Made by a program: the position numbers and the translations under genes | The notes under the pieces: model-generated | Told to the model about the DNA's origin: nothing | The model's database searches: none | The model's input: the letters and a program-made list of their open reading frames with translations, nothing else | Assembly (NCBI GenBank): GCA_040002995.1 | Contig: JBDUDK010000040.1 | Span: 1 to 52,219 of the forward strand | Reading direction: 5' to 3' | DNA length: 52,219 nucleotides | From: JBDUDK01 sp040002995 | Lineage (GTDB): Bacteria; Actinomycetota; Acidimicrobiia; Acidimicrobiales; Ilumatobacteraceae | Shown here: piece by piece, positions 1-7,262 of the stretch | How positions within the stretch are numbered: position 1 is the first letter of the stretch | How the letters are laid out: each line of letters opens with the position of its first letter

Positions 1-2
1 AC

Positions 3-638
3 GTCGACATCTTCTACTCCCACCGTGTCGATCCAGATACGCCCTTGGAGGAGACAATGGGTGCGCTGGCATCCGCAGTGCAGCACGGTAAGGCGCTCTA
101 CGTGGGCATCTCGTCGTACTCGTCGGCTCGCACCCGCGAGGCGGCTCGCCTTCTCGCCGAACACAAAGTGCCTCTGCTTATCCACCAACCGTCTTATTCG
201 ATGCTGAATCGTTGGATCGAGGACGACAACCTTCTCGATGTCCTCGACGACGTAGGTGCCGGCTGCATCGCGTTTTCGCCGTTGGCCCAGGGGCTGTTGA
301 CCAACCGTTACCTGACTGGCATTCCCGCCGATTCGCGTGCCGCCACCGGCGGCGCGCTTTCGGCTGACTCCATTACCGAGGATCGCCTCGCCCGCGTCCG
401 TTTACTCAACGAGATCGCCGCGCGTCGAGGCCAGTCGCTCGCTCAATTGGCGCTCGTATGGGCGCTGCGCGATCCGCGCATCACCTCGTTGGTGATCGGT
501 GCCAGCAGTGTGCGTCAACTCGAAGAGAACGTCGCCGCGCTTACAGCGATGAGCTTGACGACCGATGAGCTGGACGAGATCGACCGCTACGCGACCGACG
601 CCGGCATCAACCTTTGGAAGACCTCCAGCGACCAGTGA
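3..638 (+). CDS. aldo/keto reductase, C-terminal part (gene begins before the window)
   Basis: The reading frame is already open at base 3 and runs to a TGA at 636-638, so only the C-terminal 211 residues or so are visible. They show the aldo/keto reductase TIM-barrel pattern. VDIFYSHRVDP carries the catalytic-tetrad histidine, YVGISSYS is a barrel strand with its loop, and VIGASSVRQLEENV is the NADPH phosphate-binding end. The wording is closest to the potassium-channel-beta/YghZ-like branch (L-glyceraldehyde-3-phosphate reductase type), which reduces aldehydes and ketones with NADPH in the cytosol. The other catalytic residues (Asp, Tyr, Lys) lie upstream of the window. It converges on the small minus-strand membrane peptide at 651-749. 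The family is sure, the substrate unknown. Confidence 0.9.
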   Translation, partial: VDIFYSHRVDPDTPLEETMGALASAVQHGKALYVGISSYSSARTREAARLLAEHKVPLLIHQPSYSMLNRWIEDDNLLDVLDDVGAGCIAFSPLAQGLLTNRYLTGIPADSRAATGGALSADSITEDRLARVRLLNEIAARRGQSLAQLALVWALRDPRITSLVIGASSVRQLEENVAALTAMSLTTDELDEIDRYATDAGINLWKTSSDQ

Positions 639-650
639 GTCCCGGTGCGG

Positions 651-749
651 CTAGTCGCCAGGATCGCGACGAAGAAGGAACCCCACTAGGACGCTGATGA
701 GCACGAGCAAGATGGCGTAGCCGCCGAGGATGGCGAGTCCGTTCGTCAT
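651..749 (-). CDS. 32-residue single-pass membrane peptide, last gene of the Nramp/PRC cassette
   Basis: The ATG at 749-747 overlaps the TGA of the PRC-barrel gene at 746-748 in an ATGA arrangement, and the frame ends at TAG 653-651. The product has a short neutral start (MTNGLAILGG), one uninterrupted hydrophobic helix of about 20 residues (YAILLVLISVLVGFLL) and a charged tail RRDPGD, so the C terminus is probably cytoplasmic. Nothing in it points to catalysis. The four-base overlap, repeated at other junctions of this operon, is the main argument that it is translated. It may be a small accessory subunit of the transporter encoded three genes upstream. It is too short to assign to a family by eye. 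Confidence 0.6.
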   Translation of the reverse strand: MTNGLAILGGYAILLVLISVLVGFLLRRDPGD

Positions 750-1108
750 TCTCGGGCCGCCCCTCGTCCGTCCGACACGGGTCGGGCGCGTTCCAGGTCG
801 TCACAAGATCCGGTAATAAGGATCCGAGTCGCCTCGATGACGCGAACCCGATGCCACGGTACGACTGTGGGCTTGTCTCCTGCCTCGAGCACGGCGCGTA
901 TCACCCAAGGTCCTCGCACGGCGCTGCGTCCGTAGCCGAGCCGATTGGCCAAGGCCCCTCGCCCGACGATGAGCCCATGGACGCGAAGAGCCGCGTCGAA
1001 GCTCGACGTGATCGGCCCGTCCTGGATGACTCGCACGTCATGGACATGGCCGGCGCTCTGCCCGTTGGCGTCGATGACTTCTTTGTTGAGCAGCTCACTC
1101 AGGCGCAT
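746..1108 (-). CDS. PRC-barrel domain protein (second of two)
   Basis: A 120-residue protein beginning MRLSELLNKEVIDANG. The ATG at 1108-1106 lies 14 bases inside the end of the upstream PRC-barrel gene. Residues 1-50 show the typical PRC-barrel beta pattern (LLNKEVIDANGQSAGHVHDVR, here split over residues 6-26, then RVHGLIVGRG), and residues 55-95 repeat strands around GYGRSAVRGPW and VVPWHRVRVIE. PRC barrels are small all-beta modules found in RNA-processing, photosynthetic and ion-transport contexts, where they act as binding or assembly domains. Being locked between an Nramp transporter, another PRC-barrel gene and a membrane peptide suggests a cytoplasmic accessory to metal transport. 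That role is inferred from context only. A longer in-frame extension to 1474 exists but lies opposite or inside the neighbouring gene and is not protein-like. Confidence 0.8.
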   Translation of the reverse strand: MRLSELLNKEVIDANGQSAGHVHDVRVIQDGPITSSFDAALRVHGLIVGRGALANRLGYGRSAVRGPWVIRAVLEAGDKPTVVPWHRVRVIEATRILITGSCDDLERARPVSDGRGAARE

Positions 1109-1502
1109 GCCCGGCTCCGGGAATCTTGGAAATGAGGTGGCGGCGGAACCATTCCTCCATGCGCGTCGATGACAGCTCGTCTCGCGAAATCGCGAGCCGT
1201 ATCGCGCTCCCGATATCTCGCACTTGCGCGAGCGGAATCGAACCAGAACCATCGGTTCCCGGATGGATCCGTCGATAGAACGCGGCCCACCCTCTGCCCA
1301 ATCGGCCACCGAAACGTTCGGCAAGAACTCCGGGACCGCTGAGCAACGCGGTGACCACCGGGAGCTCGCCGCGCTCGTTGTCGGGCCAATTTTCTGGAAG
1401 GGCGATTTCCACGTCGTCGACATTGCCGGCGAGCTTCCCGTCACGGTCGATGAGTTGGCGATCGAGAAGCTCAAGGGCGGCGTCGATGACTCGTGCGTTC
1501 AC
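1095..1502 (-). CDS. PRC-barrel domain protein (first of two)
   Basis: A 135-residue protein. The start is GTG at 1502-1500, sharing one base with the TAG stop of the Nramp gene (1504-1502), which indicates translational coupling. Residues 10-35 (LELLDRQLIDRDGKLAGNVD, residues 11-30) are the classic opening of a PRC barrel. A linker, VVTALLSGPGVLAERFGG, follows, and IPLAQVRDIGSAIRL gives the later strands. A helical end, MEEWFRRHLISKIPGAG, follows. It is cytoplasmic with no signal peptide or membrane segment. The paired PRC-barrel genes downstream of the transporter are similar in theme but not close copies, so they probably form a heterodimer or bind different partners. Family confidence is high, molecular role unknown. 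Confidence 0.82.
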   Translation of the reverse strand: MNARVIDAALELLDRQLIDRDGKLAGNVDDVEIALPENWPDNERGELPVVTALLSGPGVLAERFGGRLGRGWAAFYRRIHPGTDGSGSIPLAQVRDIGSAIRLAISRDELSSTRMEEWFRRHLISKIPGAGHAPE

Positions 1503-2731
1503 TATGCGCCTGCCTTGGTGGCCAACATCAGCGGGATGGCTGCGACCGCGGCCACGACGACGATGACGAGGTAAACGCTCCCCAGGGCGTTGCTGAACCG
1601 GCTGTTGACCCTGTCACCCAAGTAGCTGGGGTCGTTGGCGACGACCAAAATCGGAATGTAGGTCAGCGGAAGCGCGACTGCGGAGAAGATAAGCGAGTAT
1701 TCCGTGACCTTGATAGGGTCGACGCTCGACAGACCGATGATGGCGGCCACGACCACGGTGGCGAGAACAACGGTATGGAATCGGGCGGCGTCGCGTGGTC
1801 GAACGAACTTGCCCCACTGCCAGCCGAAGAACTGCGCGATCGTGTACCCGCTCGAGAGAGCGGTCTCAAGTGCAGCGCCGAATGTTGCGGCGAAGAAGCC
1901 GATCAGAAGCGTTGCCAAGCCGACCTTGCCGAGGGTGAGCGCCGTGGGCAGCGCGACCTGGCCCAGATGCGCGACGGAGATGTCGAGCGGCGCGAGCGTC
2001 AGCGCAGCGGACGACATCAACGCGAGCGAGAGCAGACCTCCAAGAGGGAAACCGAGATACACGTTGGCTCGGTTCACGAACAGGTCCGACCGGGTCCAAT
2101 GCTCCTCGACGGCCCCGGAGCTGAAAAAAAACACCTCATACGGTGTCATCGCGGCGCCGAACAGCGCGATGGCGTAATAGAAGTACGTGGGCAGCCCTTC
2201 ACCGGACTTCAAGCTCGGGTGGGTTGCCTCGTGGAACATCGATCCCCAGTCGGGGCCGGTGCGCCACACCGTGACCGCCACCACGATCATGGCGAGGCCA
2301 ACGATCCCGACGACGTCTTCCATCGTCTCGAACTTCACCCGCCAGATCACCAGCCACACCGCGAACGCGCACACCGGAAGCCACAACAGGTAGTTGACGT
2401 CGGTCGCCAACTCGAGCGCGAGCGCGACACCGGCGATCTCAGCGGTCAACGTCATGAGGTTCACGAAGAACGACCCGATCAGGTTCGCCAACGCGAATCG
2501 TGGTCCCAGCCGCTCTCGCACGAGATCAAACACGGCTCGCCCTGATACGGAGGCGACTCGGCCAGCCATCTCCGCAAACAACATGATGCCGATAATCCCG
2601 ACAACGACCACCCACGCGAGGGCCCATTTATACCGGGCACCGACCGCGGTGTTGGCCACGATGTCGCCGATGTCGACGAACCCGCCGATAGCGGTGAGGA
2701 CACCCAACGTCAGAGCAAAGACCTTCTTCAT
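1502..2731 (-). CDS. Nramp-family divalent metal transporter with altered metal-site motifs
   Basis: A 409-residue, very hydrophobic protein with about 11 predicted membrane helices. TM1 resembles Nramp, but the family motif DPGN reads D-I-G-D (in GGFVDIGDIVANT). The TM6 motif MPH is replaced by T-P-Y (GAAMTPYEVFFFSSG). Known Nramp proteins (MntH) move Mn2+ or Fe2+ with protons, and the TM6 methionine helps select soft transition metals. Its loss suggests a different ion, possibly Mg2+ as in the NRAMP-related magnesium transporters, or other substrates. That is inference. The ATG at 2731-2729 overlaps the stop of the upstream lipoprotein gene (ATGA), and the stop overlaps the first PRC-barrel gene. 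The five genes from 3162 down to 651 therefore look like one operon. Confidence 0.88.
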   Translation of the reverse strand: MKKVFALTLGVLTAIGGFVDIGDIVANTAVGARYKWALAWVVVVGIIGIMLFAEMAGRVASVSGRAVFDLVRERLGPRFALANLIGSFFVNLMTLTAEIAGVALALELATDVNYLLWLPVCAFAVWLVIWRVKFETMEDVVGIVGLAMIVVAVTVWRTGPDWGSMFHEATHPSLKSGEGLPTYFYYAIALFGAAMTPYEVFFFSSGAVEEHWTRSDLFVNRANVYLGFPLGGLLSLALMSSAALTLAPLDISVAHLGQVALPTALTLGKVGLATLLIGFFAATFGAALETALSSGYTIAQFFGWQWGKFVRPRDAARFHTVVLATVVVAAIIGLSSVDPIKVTEYSLIFSAVALPLTYIPILVVANDPSYLGDRVNSRFSNALGSVYLVIVVVAAVAAIPLMLATKAGA

Positions 2732-3162
2732 GCGTGGTGATCCTCGGCGAATTGTTCGAGCTGATCACCTGTCCGCACGAGGCTGTCGGCCAGCATCGTG
2801 AGCGCTCCGAGATCGTTGCGACGGGCGGCAATACGAGCTTTAGCCAAGAGGTCGATGGCACCCGAGGCGGCCTGGTCGACCGCGTCTCTGAGCAGGTCGG
2901 ACCGCGCACTCGGGGGTTGGATCGATGCGAATCCATTCAGTGCCGAGCTGGCGTCGTCTTCGGCTTGGCTGATCACCCGTGACAGGAACGGTCCGAACGC
3001 GTCGTCCTCGCCGGCGGCCTGGACGGCCAGCTGAACGGTCCGCACCGAGGAGCGCACATGCTCGGTCGTCGCGACCGCCTTCTTCTGATAGTCGGTGTCA
3101 CCGCGCGATGAACCCACGCACGCGCTCGTCAGCAGCGCAGCCAGGGCGACAGCCACCGCCAA
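2728..3162 (-). CDS. small helical lipoprotein, first gene of the Nramp/PRC cassette
   Basis: A 144-residue product. Residues 1-15 are a hydrophobic signal ending in the lipobox LTSAC, so the mature protein should be lipid-anchored at Cys15 outside the membrane. The rest is largely helical and acidic with heptad-like spacing (YQKKAVATTEHVRSSVRTVQ, then LLRDAVDQAASGAIDLLAKA) and ends EDHHA. The only conventional start in the frame is TTG at 3162-3160. The signal then lacks the usual positive n-region, and an in-frame extension carrying FGRRT could be reached only from a rare ATT codon at 3198. The start is therefore uncertain. Its stop overlaps the Nramp ATG by four bases. The family was not recognised. 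A role in presenting or sensing the transported ion is a guess from position. Confidence 0.72.
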   Translation of the reverse strand: MAVAVALAALLTSACVGSSRGDTDYQKKAVATTEHVRSSVRTVQLAVQAAGEDDAFGPFLSRVISQAEDDASSALNGFASIQPPSARSDLLRDAVDQAASGAIDLLAKARIAARRNDLGALTMLADSLVRTGDQLEQFAEDHHA

Positions 3163-3284
3163 GGTGCGTCGCCCAAACCCCCTCGAGGACTCAACAATGA
3201 GCCACGGGTACCCGCCAGCCGCGTTCGGTAAACCGTGTGGGTCGTCCGAACGACGCGTCCCATGCGATGACGGTCGCTAGCTGT

Positions 3285-3611
3285 CTAAGCGTCTTGGTCG
3301 TTGTCCAGCGAGCGCGCGGCGCGCCGCAGCGCTCGGCCGACCTCCACCAGGCGCTCTGCGAACGGTCGGTTCGCCGCCTCCAACGAATACCCCCAAAGGT
3401 CGCAGACCTCTTGCTCGAGTCGCATGATTGCCTCTGCGGCGGGGGAAGGTGCCGCACGCGTATCGCCGGGGTGCGTCTCGGGCGACACAGTTAGGAGGGG
3501 CGTGTCGAGCACTCCATTCAGCGGCTCAGACTCATGTCGAGGGGGAGGCAACACGGCGTCGCGTGGCGCCGTCGCGAGACGGTCGCAGTCCGGACACTCG
3601 GCAAAAGCCAC
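3285..3611 (-). CDS. small hypothetical protein with an N-terminal CPDC motif
   Basis: A 108-residue protein that I do not recognise. GTG at 3611-3609 is preceded by AGGAG at good spacing, which supports translation. The N terminus MAFAECPDCDRLA contains one CxxC, as in half a zinc ribbon or a redox pair, but no second cysteine pair follows (a single Cys occurs in EVCDLWGY). Residues 30-60 are Pro/Ala-rich and probably disordered. Residues 60-105 form a predicted helix (AAEAIMRLEQEVCDLWGYSL and the residues after it). It stands alone between the lipoprotein operon and the ferritin-like genes, all on the same strand, and could be their first gene or a single unit. Confidence 0.55.
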   Translation of the reverse strand: MAFAECPDCDRLATAPRDAVLPPPRHESEPLNGVLDTPLLTVSPETHPGDTRAAPSPAAEAIMRLEQEVCDLWGYSLEAANRPFAERLVEVGRALRRAARSLDNDQDA

Positions 3612-3913
3612 GGCATTCTCCTGAGATCAAGTGCGTGACACGGTGCCAGGGTCCGGAGCACCGCTCCCGACGAGCCGAAGCTCGCCCGGCACGTCGGGTC
3701 TTGTCGTTCTTCTGTTGAACGTACTTTGGCTTTGTTGCTCCGACACCCGCGGCGCGCTGAGCTCCCGCGTCGGCGATCCGAGGCAAAGGCGGGTGCACTC
3801 AGATTGTCGGTGGTTCCCCGCTGACCTGAGGGCAAAGGGACGGATTTCTCCTCCGCTCTGAGCCATGTCGACAAACGCTGACGATGCCCAACTCGCGAAG
3901 CGGACGAGTGGTG
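3612..3913. other. 302-base stretch without a convincing gene
   Basis: Short frames exist on both strands (for example around 3631-3861 on the plus strand) but they are Arg/Ser/Pro-rich shadows with no ribosome binding site or family signal. The stretch should hold the 3' end of the ferritin-like operon and the promoter of the minus-strand gene at 3611. I could not pick a convincing -35/-10 pair or terminator hairpin. Confidence 0.5.
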
Positions 3914-4585
3914 TCAGGAGGCGGCCGCGAGGTCGGTCTTGGCGAACACGTCGGGTACGGGGTAGTTGCCGAGTACGTACAGCAGTATTGCGGCGTGTTG
4001 GGCGTCGACGATCTGTATGGACCCGGCGAGCTTGATGGCCGACTTGTCGGTCAGGACCTGCTGGGCGCTGAGATAGGTGGCCGCGGCCGTCTGCTCGAGC
4101 AGCAATGCGAGTTGCGCGGCGGCGGTGACGTCGGTGACCTTGGCGAACGCCGCATCGACGACAGGCTTCAACGTGGCATTCGGCGCAGTTACTGTGGCGC
4201 CGCCGGCTGAGGTAATGACGCCGTTCCAGGCGTCAAGATGCGCCTGGTGCTGCGCCATCGCAGCGGTCACGAATTCGGCCACGGCGGGCGGAACCGCACC
4301 GAGTTTCCCTGCGGTCGCGGCGTCGAGTGCGGCTTTGTAGGTACCAACAGCAAGGACTTCGAGTCCCGCGGCCAGCGTGGCGACCTTCCCGTCGACGTTG
4401 CCGGCAGCCGCGCTCGTCGCCGTGGCGTTGCCGGTGGTGGTGTTGGGCGAACCAGTCGTGGCGGCCCTGCTTGTGGCGCTATCGCTCCCACACGCCGTCG
4501 CGACCAGGCCGGCGCCAAGAACGGCTGCGCCGGCGAAGAAATGTCGGCGGGTGAGCACGAAGTCGGGGGTGGTGGGCTCGTTCAT
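3914..4585 (-). CDS. Tat-exported ferritin-like (DUF4439/Ferritin_2-type) lipoprotein
   Basis: A 223-residue protein. Residues 9-32 form a twin-arginine signal (LTRRHFFAGAAVLGAGLVATAC) with RR at 13-14 and a lipobox cysteine at 32, so it is probably exported folded and lipid-anchored. A Ser/Thr/Ala linker runs to about residue 60. The remainder is a four-helix ferritin-like bundle in which LEVLAVGTYKAAL, AMAQHQAHLDAWN, LEQTAAATY and VDAQHAAIL follow the DUF4439-style pattern (E, H and Q residues at helix centres). Known relatives are poorly characterised, and metal or peroxide handling outside the membrane is plausible. The ATG overlaps the stop of the second ferritin-like gene by four bases (4582-4585), so the two are co-translated. 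Several usual Glu ligands appear to be Gln or absent, so oxidase activity is uncertain. Confidence 0.82.
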   Translation of the reverse strand: MNEPTTPDFVLTRRHFFAGAAVLGAGLVATACGSDSATSRAATTGSPNTTTGNATATSAAAGNVDGKVATLAAGLEVLAVGTYKAALDAATAGKLGAVPPAVAEFVTAAMAQHQAHLDAWNGVITSAGGATVTAPNATLKPVVDAAFAKVTDVTAAAQLALLLEQTAAATYLSAQQVLTDKSAIKLAGSIQIVDAQHAAILLYVLGNYPVPDVFAKTDLAAAS

Positions 4586-5436
4586 TTGACGGCTCCTTCT
4601 TCAGGCGGGCTGGCCATGGTGACCCCTTGGAACGCTTCGGGAAACGCGACGCTGCCTGCGGCTTTGGGCAGCTTGGTCACATCGGTTGGGATCGCGATGA
4701 GCTCCGGCGCCCCTCCGGCAAGAAGCGCGCCGACCGCTCGCAGGGTGGCGAGGTGCTGGCATTCGACGCCCATCACCGTCGCCATCAGGAAGCGAGACGT
4801 GACATCGGTGTAGCGGTTTAGGTCATCGAGATATGTCTCGGTCGCTACCTGTTCCAGCGTCGCCGCGAGGTTCACGACGTCGAGTGGTGCCATCAAGGTG
4901 GGCTTGGCGGCCTCCACGATTGGCGTGTACTTCGGGTTCGTGGCCATCTGGTCGGTGCCGCCAAGAGCTTTGAGTTGAGCGGAGAAGGCCTGACGATGCT
5001 CGTTGTGCTGGCTCATTGTGGTCTGGGCAAACTTCACGATGACCGCGTTGCCGTTCTTGATAAACGGAAGAGTGAGAGCGGCCCCGTAGGTGGCGACGGC
5101 TAGCAACTCGAGCGACACAGCGGTCTGCAGTTGCATCACATCCACGTCACCGTCCTTAGCTGAGGCATGTTGCGCGAACGCCGTGCTTACGACACCAACA
5201 CCAAGTAGGCCGCCGAGGGAGAGTCCGAGCCTGCGGATCAGCGTGCGCCTAGCGTCGATGAACTCGCTGACGGCACCACCGTCGAGCGCGATCCCCGCAC
5301 GACGGCGGTCGGCCGCGAGGTCGATCACGTCGGGCAGGGTCTCGCGGCCGACACTCATGGCGTCCGCATGAAGATCCTGCGACTCTTCAATCAACCGACA
5401 GAACTCGCGCTCGTCGATTCGATCTCGTCTTGACAC
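4582..5436 (-). CDS. ferritin-like domain protein with a long pre-signal N terminus
   Basis: A 284-residue protein started by GTG at 5436-5434, with GAAGGAGT just upstream. Residues 1-60 are charged and unusual. At 63-87 there is a double-arginine stretch (RRTLIRRLGLSLGGLLG) and a hydrophobic segment ending near AFAQHASA, as in a Tat signal or a membrane anchor. Residues 97-240 are a ferritin-like bundle (LELLAVATYGAAL, TTMSQHNEHRQAF, LEQVATETYLDDL, VECQHLATLRAVG) with E and H at the positions used for metals in the family. It is the upstream partner of the lipoprotein version. The pair probably arose by duplication and may form a heteromer at the outer face of the membrane. Iron storage has not been shown for this branch. 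Confidence 0.8.
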   Translation of the reverse strand: MSRRDRIDEREFCRLIEESQDLHADAMSVGRETLPDVIDLAADRRRAGIALDGGAVSEFIDARRTLIRRLGLSLGGLLGVGVVSTAFAQHASAKDGDVDVMQLQTAVSLELLAVATYGAALTLPFIKNGNAVIVKFAQTTMSQHNEHRQAFSAQLKALGGTDQMATNPKYTPIVEAAKPTLMAPLDVVNLAATLEQVATETYLDDLNRYTDVTSRFLMATVMGVECQHLATLRAVGALLAGGAPELIAIPTDVTKLPKAAGSVAFPEAFQGVTMASPPEEGAVK

Positions 5437-5652
5437 ATTGACTCCTTCGCCGGTTGGGGGGATCTTTCAGCGACAACCCGTCTCGTGGGGCGTCCGTCAG
5501 CCGTTACCGGGGTCCGGAGCAACCATGCTGACCTACTTGTGTCGCGACCCCGTCCGTCGAGCGGGGCGTTCATCGTGATTCGACATATCTACGACGCCAT
5601 CGCATGAGACGGATGAGATCTGCTGGCTTCTCGTGGGTGCTACAACCGCGCG

Positions 5653-6282
5653 ATGACTGATTCATCGGCGCGCGCCGGCGAGGCCGCGCGAAGAATGCCC
5701 AGCGTCGAAGAATTCGATGCGATGTACGCGGAAACTCCGCCATGGGACATCGGCCGCCCGCAACCGGCGTTCGTGCGGCTCGCCGAAATGGGTGACCTGC
5801 GCGGAAGGACCTTGGACGTCGGATGTGGCACCGGTGAACATGCCCTAATGGCTGCCGGCCTCGGACTGACGGCCACTGGCGTCGACGCCGCACCGATCGC
5901 GATCGGTATCGCGCGACGAAAAGCTGAAGAGCGCAAACTTGAAGCTCGGTTCATCGTGGCCGATGCACTGGACCTCGCGGCGCTTGGAGATGACTTCGAC
6001 ATCGTCTTGGACTGTGGACTCTTCCACGTGTTCAACGACGACGATCGTGCGCGGTATGTCGCGAGCCTGCATGACATCGTCGTCCACGGCGGTACCTACT
6101 ACATGCTGTGCTTTAGCGATCGGCAGCCGGGCGACTGGGGCCCGCGCCGGGTCAGCCAGGCCGAAATCCGGTCCGCTTTTGCGCACGGGTGGCACGTCGC
6201 GTCGATCGACCCCGTGACAATCGACATCACGATCAGTCCCGAGGGCGTGCAAGCGTGGCTGTCAAAGATCGTGCGCAGCTGA
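5653..6282 (+). CDS. class I SAM-dependent methyltransferase (TPMT-like)
   Basis: A 209-residue cytosolic protein. The SAM-binding motif I is LDVGCGTGEHAL (residues 54-65). The acidic end of strand 2 is the D of GVDAAPIAI, motif II is FIVADALDL, and motif IV is FDIVLDCGLFHVF. The N-terminal MYAETPPWDIGRPQPAFV is typical of the thiopurine methyltransferase-like/methyltransferase-25 group, which methylates small thiol, halide or chalcogen substrates among others. The true substrate cannot be read from the sequence. The start ATG at 5653 lacks a strong ribosome binding site. It diverges from the ferritin-like operon with a 216-base intergenic region that should contain both promoters. Confidence 0.88.
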   Translation: MTDSSARAGEAARRMPSVEEFDAMYAETPPWDIGRPQPAFVRLAEMGDLRGRTLDVGCGTGEHALMAAGLGLTATGVDAAPIAIGIARRKAEERKLEARFIVADALDLAALGDDFDIVLDCGLFHVFNDDDRARYVASLHDIVVHGGTYYMLCFSDRQPGDWGPRRVSQAEIRSAFAHGWHVASIDPVTIDITISPEGVQAWLSKIVRS

Positions 6283-6304
6283 GCGCGCAGGAAGAGCTCA
6301 AGGT

Positions 6305-6430
6305 CTAGTTGCGGGCTTCGATCGCCTTGACAGTCTTTGCGAACGCCTTTCCGAGTGTGCCCTTCCCGATGGTCCCAATCACGAGCCCGAGCAACCGTCC
6401 CTGAGGTTCTTGCCTTCGCGTACCGGCGGC
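6305..6430 (-). pseudogene. possible C-terminal remnant of a lost gene
   Basis: On the minus strand a frame opens after a TGA at 6433-6431 and ends at TAG 6307-6305. It encodes about 41 residues whose second half (LLGLVIGTIGKGTLGKAF, then AKTVKAIEARN) reads like a genuine protein C terminus, a Gly-rich helix followed by a basic helix. There is no good start codon or ribosome binding site, and the upstream half is cut by stops. I interpret it as the tail of a decayed gene left between the methyltransferase and the hydrolase. I cannot name the parent family. It could be chance. Confidence 0.3.
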
Positions 6431-6484
6431 TCAGGAAGCGGGCATCGCGCTCGTCCGTACGGCACCGGTAGGATCCGGCACGCG

Positions 6485-7207
6485 ATGCTGCACACGGAGC
6501 GGGTCGAGTACGAGGTACTCGGCGTCGGCATGATCGGCTATCTCGCGATGAACTCGGATCGCGTTGGCGACCGACCAGGCGTGTTGCTGATGCACGAAGG
6601 CGGGGGCCAGGACGACAATGTTCGCGCTCGTGCCAATCGGCTCGGGGAACTCGGCTACGTGGCGTTCGCGCTCGACTACTTCGGCGGCGGCCGCACGCAC
6701 CCGCTTGCCGTTGCCCAGGCTCGGCTCGGTGAGCTGTTCAATGATCCGTCCGCCGCTCGACAACTCGCGCTCGCTGGGTATCACGTCCTCGTCAACCAGA
6801 CCGTTGTGGACCGCGACCGAATCGCGGCGATCGGGTTCTGCTTCGGCGGGGTGATGGCACTCGAACTCGCCCGCAGCGGCGTCCCGCTTCGAGCAGCGAT
6901 CGGGTTCCACCCCGGGTTCGCCGCGGTGGAGCCGGCCGCCTCGTCGGCCCTCACGGCCAGTGTGCTGATGATCTGCGGAGCGGATGATCCTGTGGTGAGC
7001 GCCGATGACCGGGCGCGGTTCGAGAACGAGATGCGCGACGCGGGGGTGGCCGATTGGCGCCTCGAGGTGTACGGCGGAGTTGGCCACAGCTTCACCAACC
7101 CTGACATCGGCAATCGGGGTCTGCCCGGGTTCTTCGCCTACGACGAACGGGCGGACCGTCGCTCGTGGGCGTCAATGCTCGCTCTTCTCGACGAAGCGTT
7201 CACCTGA
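6485..7207 (+). CDS. dienelactone hydrolase family protein
   Basis: A 240-residue alpha/beta hydrolase. The nucleophile motif GFCFGG (residues 117-122) has cysteine at 119, as in dienelactone hydrolase rather than the usual serine. The acid is in CGADDPV (Asp167 or 168) and the histidine is His201 in GVGHSF, completing the Cys-Asp-His triad. The family hydrolyses dienelactones of chlorocatechol breakdown and other small lactones or esters. An upstream in-frame extension to 6410 is arginine-rich and not protein-like, so ATG 6485 (MLHTERVEYE) is preferred. It converges on the LigD-type gene with a 55-base gap. No regulator is adjacent. Confidence 0.9.
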   Translation: MLHTERVEYEVLGVGMIGYLAMNSDRVGDRPGVLLMHEGGGQDDNVRARANRLGELGYVAFALDYFGGGRTHPLAVAQARLGELFNDPSAARQLALAGYHVLVNQTVVDRDRIAAIGFCFGGVMALELARSGVPLRAAIGFHPGFAAVEPAASSALTASVLMICGADDPVVSADDRARFENEMRDAGVADWRLEVYGGVGHSFTNPDIGNRGLPGFFAYDERADRRSWASMLALLDEAFT

Positions 7208-7262
7208 CCAGAGCGGCCACGCGCCGGAACACGAACAAGTCGGCCCAGAGTCGAGCCACTTG

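Noticed and set aside
746..1474. 242-codon extension of the second PRC-barrel gene
   Set aside because: The N-terminal half overlaps the first PRC-barrel gene in another frame and is Ser/Arg-rich; the PRC fold starts at ATG 1108.
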